The notes beneath the pieces are model-generated. The model saw only the letters and a list, made by a program, of their open reading frames with translations, had not been told where the DNA came from and ran no database searches. The translations under genes were made by a program, and so were the position numbers. Below, one piece after another: positions 28,679-37,331 of a stretch of 64,000 nt of DNA. The stretch comes from Streptomyces thermodiastaticus (GTDB taxonomy: Bacteria; Actinomycetota; Actinomycetes; Streptomycetales; Streptomycetaceae): positions 1 to 64,000 of the forward strand of contig NZ_BNBV01000009.1 of the NCBI RefSeq assembly GCF_014656135.1, given 5' to 3'. Position 1 is the stretch's first letter. Each line of letters starts with the position of its first letter.

Positions 28679-30007
28679 GTGGTACCCACTGAAGAGTCCG
28701 GGCACGCGGCCCGGCAGGCACCCTCGACCGGTACGACGCCGCCCGGCCGGACTGCGGCCGGCAGACCCGACGGGCGGGGCGGCCGTGATCGCATGCCGCA
28801 CTGGCTGCCGCGCGCCATGGTGCTCGCGCTCGCACTGATCGCCGCCTTCCAGCTGGGCAGCTGGGCCTTCCACCAGGTGACCGGGCTGCTGATCAACATC
28901 CTGATCGCGTTCTTCCTGGCCCTGGCGATCGAGCCGGCGGTCAGCCGCATGGCCGCCCACGGCATACGCCGCGGCCTCGCCACCTTCCTGGTCTTCCTGG
29001 CCCTGGCGGCCGCGACGACGGGCTTCGTCGTCCTGCTCGGCTCGATACTGGCCGGGCAGATCGTGAAGATGATCGAGGGGCTGCCCGAGTACCTCGACTC
29101 CCTCGTCAACTGGGCCAACGCCACCTTCCACACCCAGCTGCGCCGGGTGGACATCCAGGAGGGGCTGCTCCACTCCGACTGGCTGCGCACCTACGCGCAG
29201 AACGGCGCGGAGGGCGTGCTCGACGTGTCCACGCAGGTCCTCGGCGGTCTGTTCCAGCTGCTGACGGTCACGCTGTTCTCGTTCTACTTCGCCGCCGACG
29301 GGCCGCGGCTGCGCCGGGCGCTGTGCTCCGTGCTGCCGCCCGCCCGCCAGGCGGAGGTGCTGCGCGCCTGGGAGATCGCCGTCGCCAAGACCGGCGGCTA
29401 TCTGTACTCGCGCGGCCTGATGGCGCTGGTCTCGGGCGTCGCCCACTACATCGTGCTGCAGATCCTCGACGTGCCCTACGCACCTGTGCTCGGCGTCTGG
29501 GTGGGGCTGGTCTCGCAGTTCGTGCCCACCATCGGCACCTATCTCGCGGGTGCCCTGCCGATGCTGATCGCGTTCACGGTCGACCCGTGGTACGCGCTGT
29601 GGGTTCTGGTGTTCGTGGTGGTCTACCAGCAGTTCGAGAACTACATGCTGCAGCCCAAGCTCACCTCGAAGACGGTCGACGTCCATCCCGCCGTGGCCTT
29701 CGGGTCGGTGATCGCGGGCACCGCGCTGCTCGGCGCGGTCGGCGCGCTGATCGCCATCCCCGCCGTGGCCACGCTCCAGGCGTTCCTGAGGGTCTACGTC
29801 AAGCGGTACGCGGTCATGGACGACCCCCGTATCCACGGCCACCCGGGCGGCCGGGGCACCGCACCGGGCCTGCTCGCCCGTGCGCGGCAGGTGTGGGCGC
29901 GGTCCAGGGGCGAGGACGACGCCGGTGCCGCGGCGGACCACGGGAGGACGGCGGACGCTCCGGCGCAGGAGCCGGAGGCGGCCGGGGAGGGCGTGGCCGG
30001 AGGGTGA
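28679..30007 (+). CDS. AI-2E family (UPF0118/DUF20) membrane protein
   Basis: 442 aa from GTG 28679. After a polar N-terminus the protein has about seven to eight helices (from LPRAMVLALALIAAFQLGSW) with the family hallmarks LINILIAFFLALAIEPAVSRM, SFYFAADGPRLRRAL, QFVPTIGTYLAGALP and YQQFENYMLQPK. Members are trimeric-type transporters or channels; AI-2 export is proven only for some. The start is uncertain: GTG 28661 and ATG 28793 are also in frame. GTG 28679 lies six bases after GAGACT. Confidence 0.85.
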   Translation: MVPTEESGHAARQAPSTGTTPPGRTAAGRPDGRGGRDRMPHWLPRAMVLALALIAAFQLGSWAFHQVTGLLINILIAFFLALAIEPAVSRMAAHGIRRGLATFLVFLALAAATTGFVVLLGSILAGQIVKMIEGLPEYLDSLVNWANATFHTQLRRVDIQEGLLHSDWLRTYAQNGAEGVLDVSTQVLGGLFQLLTVTLFSFYFAADGPRLRRALCSVLPPARQAEVLRAWEIAVAKTGGYLYSRGLMALVSGVAHYIVLQILDVPYAPVLGVWVGLVSQFVPTIGTYLAGALPMLIAFTVDPWYALWVLVFVVVYQQFENYMLQPKLTSKTVDVHPAVAFGSVIAGTALLGAVGALIAIPAVATLQAFLRVYVKRYAVMDDPRIHGHPGGRGTAPGLLARARQVWARSRGEDDAGAAADHGRTADAPAQEPEAAGEGVAGG

Positions 30008-30193
30008 CGCGGTGCTCGGGCGCCGGCCGTCGCGGTCGCCGCCCGGGCCCGTCCGGGAGCGCCCGGGACCGTGGGGGAGTGGCTGCGGCGGCGGTCGGCA
30101 GGCCGGGCGTGCGGCCGTATCGGCCCGGCGCGCAGGCGGGGGAGCCGGTATGCGGCGGAGGCGTCACCGGGCGGCCGGGGCGGGGTGGTGAGC

Positions 30194-30226
30194 TTGACAC
30201 AAAAATCGAACATCTATTCTTATAAG
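30194..30226 (+). promoter_or_regulatory. recA upstream promoter with LexA-like box
   Basis: TTGACA (30194-30199) is a perfect -35. The -10 may be TATTCT (30215-30220, 15-bp spacer) or TATAAG (30221-30226, 21-bp spacer). CGAACATCTATTCT (30207-30220) resembles the actinobacterial SOS box CGAAC-N4-GTTCG with a degenerate right half and overlaps the promoter. It is an AT-rich island in GC-rich DNA. Confidence 0.75.
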
Positions 30227-30286
30227 GGCTCCGGTGAGACAGGACGAAGGGGATTTCGTCCGTGTTTGGGATAGTGTGATCCCTGG

Positions 30287-30295
30287 TTGTCCACA
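30287..30295 (+). promoter_or_regulatory. consensus DnaA box upstream of recA
   Basis: TTGTCCACA equals the preferred Streptomyces DnaA-binding 9-mer and lies between the two recA promoters. Confidence 0.5.
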
Positions 30296-30318
30296 GGCCG
30301 GATGTGCGTCGAGGCGCG

Positions 30319-30341
30319 TTGTCAGTGGCAGGCGTTAGCGT
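30319..30341 (+). promoter_or_regulatory. RecA-NDp (PafBC-type) DNA-damage promoter of recA
   Basis: TTGTCAGTG (30319-30327), eight bases, then TAGCGT (30336-30341): an exact match to TTGTCRGTG-N8-TANNNT, the promoter type first described for Streptomyces rimosus recA and for the RecA-independent response of mycobacteria. Transcription would start near 30348, leaving a leader of about 37 bases with the recA ribosome site. Confidence 0.85.
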
Positions 30342-30384
30342 CTTCGGCGTGAAGCGATCGACTCAAGCAAACCGGGTGGAACCC

Positions 30385-31518
<1,134 letters not shown>

Positions 31519-31521
31519 TCC

Positions 31522-32370
31522 GTGACACGGCGAACCGACTGGGCGGAGTACGCGTACGACGAGCACCTCGCTCTCGGTGCCCCGCGGGGGACGGGCACCG
31601 GGAACGGCACCGGTCCTCTCGGCACCGGACTCCACGGCCAACAGACGCCGTACGGACCGGACGATGACCACGCGTACGACGACGGCCCGGGACCACAGGA
31701 CAGCGACGATGCCGTGACCGGCGCGCCGTTGGACGGCTCACGCCGGGGCGGCCTGCGTGACGGCGGGTCGCGCGGCGGGCGCGGACGAGGCCGGCGCGGG
31801 ACCGGCGCGGCGTCCGCGGCGGGCGGGGGCACCTCTTCCTCGTCGAGGGCCGAGCAGGGGGAGCCTTCGGGGGACCCGGTGGAGCGGGCGCGTGCGATCT
31901 GCCTGCGCCTGCTCACCGGGACTCCACGCACCCGCAGACAGCTCGCCGACGCCCTGCGCAAGCGGGAGATCCCGGACGACGTCGCGGAAGCGGTGCTCTC
32001 CCGCTTCGAGGAGGTCGGGCTCATCGACGACGGCGCGTTCGCCAACGCCTGGGTGGAGTCCCGGCATCATGGACGCGGCCTCGCCCGGCGTGCGCTCGTC
32101 CAGGAACTGCGGACCAAGGGCGTGGACACCGCCCTGATCGACGAGGCCGTCGGCCGGCTCGACGCCGAGCGGGAGGAGGACACCGCACGCGAGCTGGTCG
32201 CCCGCAAGCTGCGCGCCACCCGGGGCCTGGACCGCGACCGACGGATACGCCGCCTCGCCGGCATGCTCGCCCGCAAGGGGTACTCCCAGGGCCTGGCCCT
32301 GCGGGTGGTCCGCCAGGCGCTGGAGGAGGAAGGCGAGGACACGGCCTTCCTCGACGACGACAGCTGCTGA
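31522..32370 (+). CDS. recX: RecA regulator RecX
   Basis: 282 aa. A low-complexity Gly/Arg/Asp-rich N-terminal half (to about residue 118) precedes a typical three-helix-repeat RecX domain: AICLRLLTGTPRTRRQLADAL, VLSRFEEVGLIDDGAFANAWVESR, RALVQELRTKGVDTALIDEAV and ARKGYSQGLALRVVRQAL. RecX modulates RecA filament growth. GTG 31522 lies directly after recA, so both share the damage promoters. The unusually long disordered N-terminus is common in Streptomyces RecX. Confidence 0.93.
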   Translation: MTRRTDWAEYAYDEHLALGAPRGTGTGNGTGPLGTGLHGQQTPYGPDDDHAYDDGPGPQDSDDAVTGAPLDGSRRGGLRDGGSRGGRGRGRRGTGAASAAGGGTSSSSRAEQGEPSGDPVERARAICLRLLTGTPRTRRQLADALRKREIPDDVAEAVLSRFEEVGLIDDGAFANAWVESRHHGRGLARRALVQELRTKGVDTALIDEAVGRLDAEREEDTARELVARKLRATRGLDRDRRIRRLAGMLARKGYSQGLALRVVRQALEEEGEDTAFLDDDSC

Positions 32371-32414
32371 GGCGGAGCCTGGAGCCCCCGGGAGACGTCC
32401 CCGACAGCCGCCGG

Positions 32415-32834
32415 CTACGGCGCCTGCGGCGGCCGATGCGGCCGCACCGGAAGGCCGGCCGCCCGCCACGCCTGGAACCCGCCGATCACATCGGTCGCCC
32501 GGTGCAGACCCAGCTGGTGCAGGGAGGCGACCGCCAGGCTGGAGGCGTATCCCTCGTTGCACACCACGATCACCCGCAGGTCATGGCCGGTGGCCTCGGG
32601 GAGGCGGTGGCTGCCCAGCGGATCCAGCCGCCACTCCAGTTCGTTGCGCTCCACCACCACGGCACCGGGAATGAGCCCGTCCCGCTCGCGCAGCGCCGCA
32701 TACCGGATGTCCACGAGCAGTGCTTCGCCGTCCCGGGCGGCGGTGTGCGCCTCCAGCGGCTCGACACGCCGGTAGGTCCGGCGCACCCGCTCGAGCAGTG
32801 CGTCGATGCCGGCCGGCCGACGGTCCTCGCTCAC
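32415..32834 (-). CDS. rhodanese-like sulfurtransferase
   Basis: 139 aa with one rhodanese domain: LLVDIRYAALRERDGLIPGAVVVERNELEWRL, and active-site Cys92 in the loop CNEGYASS, then GGFQAWRAAGLPV. Such single-domain proteins move sulfane sulfur. GTG 32834 overlaps the stop of the cysteine dioxygenase gene (4 bases), so the two are translated together and both belong to cysteine and sulfane sulfur handling. Confidence 0.9.
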   Translation of the reverse strand: MSEDRRPAGIDALLERVRRTYRRVEPLEAHTAARDGEALLVDIRYAALRERDGLIPGAVVVERNELEWRLDPLGSHRLPEATGHDLRVIVVCNEGYASSLAVASLHQLGLHRATDVIGGFQAWRAAGLPVRPHRPPQAP

Positions 32835-33403
32835 TGCCAGTCCTCCGGGTGCTCGACCTGCTCCAGGCGCAGAATCCGACCGGTGCGGCTGTAGCGGCGG
32901 ATCCGGGGCAGCGGCGGGTAGTAGGCGTGCACGGAGATCGCGTGCCGCTCGGCGGACTCGTTGAGCACCTCGTGGACGTGGTGCCGTCCGAAGGAGCGGC
33001 CCTGCCCGGCCGGCAGCCGCCGTGAACGGTCCACGCCGTCGGTGAGTTCCAGGGTTTTCCAGCCGTCCGTGGGGATGCGGGCGGCGAGCGCGTGCTCGGT
33101 CAGTTCACCGGCCGCCGTGACGAAGGCGCCGATCGAGTCGGCGTGGTCGTGCCAGCCGGTGCCGCTGCCGGGCGGCCAGCCGATCAGCCAGGCCTCGCTG
33201 CCCCCGGGCCCGTCCAGGCGCACCCAGGTGCGGCCCTGCGGGTCCAGCGGCAGCGAGGCGATCAGTTGGGGATCGGCGGCGGCACGGCGGGCGAAGTCGA
33301 GGAGTTCGGCCTGCGTGGGCGGCGCGGCAGGCGCGGCGAAGGCAGCCGAGCCGGAGGAGACAGGCGTGGGGGTGGGCGCGGAGAAGGAAGGCAGGAAAGA
33401 CAC
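32831..33403 (-). CDS. cysteine dioxygenase
   Basis: 190 aa. A cupin of the type I cysteine dioxygenase family: metal ligands His85 and His87 (GTGWHDHADSIGAF) and a third histidine in RHHVHEVLN (141-144), with YYPPLPRIRRY near the C-terminus. It oxidises L-cysteine to cysteine sulfinate. GTG 33403 is preceded by AGGA at a loose distance. The gene is coupled to the rhodanese and lies behind a Cys-containing leader peptide (33492-33578), suggesting cysteine-dependent attenuation. Confidence 0.9.
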   Translation of the reverse strand: MSFLPSFSAPTPTPVSSGSAAFAAPAAPPTQAELLDFARRAAADPQLIASLPLDPQGRTWVRLDGPGGSEAWLIGWPPGSGTGWHDHADSIGAFVTAAGELTEHALAARIPTDGWKTLELTDGVDRSRRLPAGQGRSFGRHHVHEVLNESAERHAISVHAYYPPLPRIRRYSRTGRILRLEQVEHPEDWQ

Positions 33404-33491
33404 GTGACACCGTCCTGGAGAACGTTCGCGGGACAGCGCGCGGCAGCACACGGGCAGCGACGCGCGCGGAAGAGGTGAGGGGGAATGCCGT
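33404..33491 (-). promoter_or_regulatory. possible attenuator between leader peptide and cysteine dioxygenase gene
   Basis: In the 88-base spacer GCGCGCG (at about 33462) can pair with CGCGCGC (at about 33437) across an 18-base loop in the minus-strand RNA. It may serve as an attenuation or anti-ribosome-site element. The fold is inferred only by eye. Confidence 0.3.
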
Positions 33492-33578
33492 TCAGCGGGA
33501 CGGGCGACACACGCAGCCCGCATAGCGGACGAGGTCCATGTGGACCCTCCGCCACAGGCGCACATCGGTGTCGTTCAT
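33492..33578 (-). CDS. putative cysteine-responsive leader peptide
   Basis: A 28-codon ORF (ATG 33578, TGA ending 33492) on the strand of, and 88 bases upstream from, the cysteine dioxygenase-rhodanese operon. The peptide has the core RRVHMDLVRYAGCVCR, close to the RRxHVDLxRxxxxxCR pattern of the short actinobacterial leader peptides found before sulfur metabolism genes. Cysteines 22 and 24 (TGC GTG TGT) lie near the end, where ribosome stalling at low Cys-tRNA could alter folding of the downstream RNA. No strong Shine-Dalgarno is visible. Confidence 0.6.
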   Translation of the reverse strand: MNDTDVRLWRRVHMDLVRYAGCVCRPSR

Positions 33579-33765
33579 GGACCGGAGTACACCATGGCGG
33601 TCCGGGCCGGTCAACCGGCGCCCATTCTCCGGACGGAGCACCGACGGCGCACGTCACCGCCCCTCTCGCCCGCCGCCCCTCCGCGCCTGCAGCCGGTGTC
33701 GCGTCCGCACCCGGCGCGCCCGCCGCGCGCGGGAGCGGCTCACCGCCCGCCGCGCAGGGTGCCGT

Positions 33766-35499
33766 TCACCGTGCTGCGGCCTGCTCGCGAGTCGTCGTGC
33801 TGGGTGCCGGACCGCCCAGTGTCGCCTCCGCTGCCGCGTACAGATCGGCCGGGCGCACCCCGTTCAGCGCGGTGACCAGGTGCCCGTCCGGCCGGACCAG
33901 GAGCACGGTGTGCGGGGCCGCGCCCGGGTAGCGCTCGGCGACCAGCAGTTCGGCGGGGTGCGGCAGCGCGGTCACCGCGGCGGCCAGCCGGGGCATGATC
34001 CCGGCGCTCACCCAGTGCCGGCGGTCCCACACCGACGACCCCGGTGCCACCAGCACCACCAGCAGCGCCCTGCGTCCCAGGCGCTCCCGCAGCGGCACGA
34101 CGGTGCCGTCCTCCGCGGTCACCGGCACGTCGACGACCTGCGCGCCGGGCGGGGTGTCCACCGGGACCTCGGCCTCGCAGGGCGGCGCCGCGAGCGGCGA
34201 GGCGGCGTACGACCCCGGCGCGCCGAGCGTTCCGCGCCCCAGGTGACCCTCCATGAGCAGCGTCTGCTGCCCGCGGGCCGCCCCCGGGACGAGCGTGCGC
34301 AGGCCGCCCCGGCCGCGCAGTGCGGGCAGCACCCGGTCCGCGGCGCGCAGCCGGGCGGAGACGCAGGCACGCCGTTCGGCCTGGTAGCTGTCCAGCAGGG
34401 TCTCGTGCGGTCCGTCGTGCCAGACCGCGGCCAGCTTCCAGGCGAGGTTGTCGGCGTCGCGCAGGCCCTCGTCGAGGCCGTGGGTGCCGCAGGAGCCCAG
34501 CAGGTGCGCCGCGTCCCCGGCGAGGAAGACCCGCCCCGCCCGCCAGCGCCGGGCCAGCCGGTGGTGCACCGTGTGCACCCCGGTGTCCAGCAGTTCGTAC
34601 GACACGGTCGTCTCGCCGGTCCAGCCGCCCAGGGTCTCCCTGATCCAGGTGACCACCAGTTCGGGCGTGATCAGGTCCTTGCCGGGCGGCAGCAGCCAGT
34701 CCAGCCTCCACACGCCGTCCGGGAGCGGACGCGCGACGATCTCTCCGGCGAAGGGGTTGGTCGTCCGCCACGGCGGCATCCGGTGCAGGAACGCTTCCCC
34801 GGGCCAGGGAAGCTCCGTGCGCAGCGCCGCCACGGCGTACCGTTCCACGGCCGTGCGGCCGGGGAAGCGGATGTCCTGCAGTTTCCGCACGGTCGACCGC
34901 GACCCGTCGCAGCCCACCAGATAACTGCCGCGCCGCCAGGTCCCCGAGGGCCCGCGGGTGTGCGCGGTGACGCCCGAGGCCTCCTGTTCCACGGCGTCCA
35001 GCCGGCTGTCCACGGCGAGTTCGACCAACGGCTCGCGGGCGGCGGCAGCGCGCAGGATGTCGGTGAGCAGGTGCTGGGCGATGTGCAGCGGCGCCGGTCC
35101 GGCCGTGACGACACCGTCGGGGACGGCGTCCTGCGAGCCGCCGGAGCCGGCACCGAACGCCCCGTCGGCGCCGCGTGCCCCGCGGGCGGCGGTCAGCGCA
35201 CCGCGCACGCCGGGCGGCAGGGCGTCGGAGGCGCCGCTGAAGACGACTTCGTGCGTCACCTGCTTGCGCCGCAGCGCCCGCCATCCCGTCCAGCGCAGCC
35301 CGGCCCCGTCGAGGGACGTCCCGGCCAGCCGTTCCACCAGCGCGGCGGTGTCCTCGTGCAGCACCACGGTGCGCGCGGCGCGCGGAGTGTCCCGGCCCGG
35401 TGTCTCGTCCAGCACCACGGACGGCACGCCCTGGCGCGCCAGGGCCAGTGCGAGCGTGAGCCCGACGGGCCCCGCGCCGACGACGATCACCGGGTCCAC
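33766..35499 (-). CDS. FAD-dependent aromatic-type monooxygenase
   Basis: 577 aa. A PheA/TfdB-type group A flavoprotein hydroxylase: N-terminal dinucleotide motif VVGAGPVGLTLALALARQG (about 5-23), DG motif YLVGCDGSRSTVR, FAD-ribityl motif VFLAGDAAHLLGSCGTHGLDEGLRDADNLAWKL, and a thioredoxin-like C-terminal domain (about 440-570) ending in ALNGVRPADLYAAAEATLGG. It probably hydroxylates an aromatic or polyketide-like substrate with NAD(P)H and O2; the substrate is not indicated. The GTG at 35499 (MDPVIVVGAG) follows GCAGGGGG. An in-frame extension to 35589 is less likely. Confidence 0.82.
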   Translation of the reverse strand: MDPVIVVGAGPVGLTLALALARQGVPSVVLDETPGRDTPRAARTVVLHEDTAALVERLAGTSLDGAGLRWTGWRALRRKQVTHEVVFSGASDALPPGVRGALTAARGARGADGAFGAGSGGSQDAVPDGVVTAGPAPLHIAQHLLTDILRAAAAREPLVELAVDSRLDAVEQEASGVTAHTRGPSGTWRRGSYLVGCDGSRSTVRKLQDIRFPGRTAVERYAVAALRTELPWPGEAFLHRMPPWRTTNPFAGEIVARPLPDGVWRLDWLLPPGKDLITPELVVTWIRETLGGWTGETTVSYELLDTGVHTVHHRLARRWRAGRVFLAGDAAHLLGSCGTHGLDEGLRDADNLAWKLAAVWHDGPHETLLDSYQAERRACVSARLRAADRVLPALRGRGGLRTLVPGAARGQQTLLMEGHLGRGTLGAPGSYAASPLAAPPCEAEVPVDTPPGAQVVDVPVTAEDGTVVPLRERLGRRALLVVLVAPGSSVWDRRHWVSAGIMPRLAAAVTALPHPAELLVAERYPGAAPHTVLLVRPDGHLVTALNGVRPADLYAAAEATLGGPAPSTTTREQAAAR

Positions 35500-35614
35500 G
35501 GCGCGGCGCCCCCTGCCCGCAGCGGTGTCCTGACGGAGGGATGTGAACAGACAGTCGGAGCAGGGTGCACGATCACAGAACGTATGCAACCCATTGCCGC
35601 TGCTTGCGTCAAGC

Positions 35615-35647
35615 GACGGCGGCGGTGGTGATCACTCCACCGCCGTC
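35615..35647 (-). terminator. hairpin at the end of gluABCD
   Basis: GGCGGTGG (35621-35628) pairs with CCACCGCC (35637-35644), extended by GAC/GTC across a 3-base bulge, with an 8-base loop. It lies 50 bases after the gluD stop on the minus strand. No T run follows. Confidence 0.55.
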
Positions 35648-35696
35648 CGTTCACACGTCTTCACGCCACCTGCCCGCGAGGCGGCATGACGTACCG

Positions 35697-36587
35697 TCAG
35701 ACGGTCGCCCCCGCCGACTCGGTGCCGCCCACCGCGGCCGGGGCGAGGACCGCGCCCGTCGACTTCTTGCGGCGCCGCAGCCTCCGCTCCAGCCAGCTCG
35801 CGAAGCTGGTGAGGCTGAAATTGAGCAGCACGAAGATCACTGCGACGATCGTGAAACTGGCGATGGTGTTCGCACCGTAGTACGAGCTCATCGGGGAGAC
35901 CGCGGCCAGCAGCTCGGGGAAGGTGAGGATCGCGCCGCCGAGCGCGGTGTCCTTCACGATCACCACCAGCTGGCTGACGATCGCCGGCAGCATCGCGGTG
36001 ACCGCCTGCGGCAGCAGGATCGACGTCATGGTCTGGGTCTTGCGCAGGCCGATGGCCTGGGCGGCCTCCGTCTGCCCCTTGGGCAGGGCCAGGATGCCCG
36101 CGCGGACGATCTCGGCGAGGACGGAGGAGTTGTACAGGACCAGGCCGGTGACGACGGCGTACAGCGGGCGGTCGTCGGAGCTGACCGAGGTGTACTCGGA
36201 GAACAGCGCGTTCCCGAAGATCATCAGGATCAGCACCGGGATGGCCCGGAAGAACTCCACGATCACCGCGGCCGGCACCCGGATCCACACATGGTCGGAC
36301 AGGCGCGCGATGCCGAACAACGCGCCGAGGGGCAGCGCAATCAGCATCGACACGGCGGCCGCGATCAGTGTGTTCTTCAGACCCGGCAGGATGTACGTGG
36401 TCCACGCCTCGGACCCGGAGAAGAACGGCTTCCACTTCTCCCAGTCCAGCTGTCCCTTGTCGCTCAGGCTGCGGTACACCCACCACACCAGGGCCACCAG
36501 GGCGAGGACGAACACGACCGTGTAGACGACGTTGCGCAGCCTGGCCCGGGGCCCCTGCGCGTCGTACAGGACCGACGAACCGCTCAT
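35697..36587 (-). CDS. gluD: glutamate ABC transporter permease GluD
   Basis: 296 aa. A polar amino acid (HisM/GlnP) type permease with an N-terminal helix (about 18-38) and five core helices, the EAA loop (VRAGILALPKGQTEAAQAIGLRKTQTMTSILLPQA) that contacts the ATPase, and a basic C-terminal tail. Start ATG 36587 overlaps the gluC stop (ATGA). Together with GluC it forms the channel for glutamate uptake. Confidence 0.92.
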   Translation of the reverse strand: MSGSSVLYDAQGPRARLRNVVYTVVFVLALVALVWWVYRSLSDKGQLDWEKWKPFFSGSEAWTTYILPGLKNTLIAAAVSMLIALPLGALFGIARLSDHVWIRVPAAVIVEFFRAIPVLILMIFGNALFSEYTSVSSDDRPLYAVVTGLVLYNSSVLAEIVRAGILALPKGQTEAAQAIGLRKTQTMTSILLPQAVTAMLPAIVSQLVVIVKDTALGGAILTFPELLAAVSPMSSYYGANTIASFTIVAVIFVLLNFSLTSFASWLERRLRRRKKSTGAVLAPAAVGGTESAGATV

Positions 36588-37249
36588 CGCTTCACCGCCA
36601 CCTTCTTGCCCACCCAGCCGAGGATCAGGCCGGTCGGCAGCGTCAGGACCACGAAGCCGAACGCGAAGACCGCGGAGATCAGCAGCAGTTCCGCCTCGTT
36701 CTCGATCATCTCCTTCATCAGCAGGGCCGCCTCGGCCACGCCGATCGCGGCGGCCACCGTGGTGTTCTTGGTGAGCGCGATCAGGACGTTGGTCAGCGGG
36801 CCGACCACCGAGCGGAACGCCTGCGGCAACACCACCAGGGTCAGCACCTGCGTGAAGTTCAGCCCGAGCGCGCGGGCCGCCTCCGCCTGCCCGACCGGCA
36901 CCGTGTTGATGCCGGAGCGGATCGCCTCGCAGACGAACGCCGAGGTGTAGGCGACCAGACCGAGCACGGCGAGCCGGAAGTTGATGGTGTCGAAATCCTG
37001 CGAGCCGAGACTCACCCCGAGGGTCTGGTTCAGGCCCAGTGAGGTGAAGAGGATGATCACCGTCAGCGGGATGTTCCGCACGATGTTGACGTAGGCGGTG
37101 CCGAAACCGCGCATGAGAGGCACCGGACCGACCCGCATGGCGGCCAGCAGGGTGCCCCAGACCAGGGAGCCGACGGCGGCGAGCAGCGTGAGCTGCACGG
37201 TCACCCAGAAGGCTCCCAGCAGGTCATAGCCTGAAAGAAAGTCGAACAC
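36584..37249 (-). CDS. gluC: glutamate ABC transporter permease GluC
   Basis: 221 aa, about five transmembrane helices and the EAA loop EAIRSGINTVPVGQAEAARALGLNFTQVLTLVVLPQA. It is the second permease of the glutamate importer. GTG 37249 follows GGGAGATC. A stable hairpin separates it from gluB, while it is directly coupled to gluD. Confidence 0.92.
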   Translation of the reverse strand: MFDFLSGYDLLGAFWVTVQLTLLAAVGSLVWGTLLAAMRVGPVPLMRGFGTAYVNIVRNIPLTVIILFTSLGLNQTLGVSLGSQDFDTINFRLAVLGLVAYTSAFVCEAIRSGINTVPVGQAEAARALGLNFTQVLTLVVLPQAFRSVVGPLTNVLIALTKNTTVAAAIGVAEAALLMKEMIENEAELLLISAVFAFGFVVLTLPTGLILGWVGKKVAVKR

Positions 37250-37287
37250 GATCTCCCGCGCTTCCGCGTGTGAAGGGGCCGGGTCCC

Positions 37288-37320
37288 GGGTGCGCCGCCC
37301 TCACTGAGGACGGCGCACCC
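37288..37320 (-). terminator. intercistronic hairpin between gluB and gluC
   Basis: A 15-bp stem with one mismatch (GGGTGCGCCGCCCTC with GAGGACGGCGCACCC) and a 3-base loop, 11 bases after the gluB stop. Such structures after binding-protein genes usually stabilise the gluB message or cause partial termination so that the binding protein is made in excess over the permeases. Confidence 0.75.
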
Positions 37321-37331
37321 GCGGTGCCAGG

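Larger units (their letters stand above)
30008..30384 (+). promoter_or_regulatory. recA control region
   Basis: 377 bases without a gene. In order: an SOS-type promoter (30194-30226), a DnaA-box sequence (30287-30295), and a second damage promoter (30319-30341), then the recA ribosome site. The first 185 bases (30008-30190) are GC-rich with no feature I recognise. Confidence 0.75.

Noticed and set aside
30304..30384. Upstream start of recA at 30304
   Set aside because: The extension runs through the RecA-NDp promoter, and known RecA proteins start [14 protein letters not shown].
33579..33765. Additional gene between the leader peptide and the monooxygenase
   Set aside because: Short frames here have no ribosome site and no recognisable composition.
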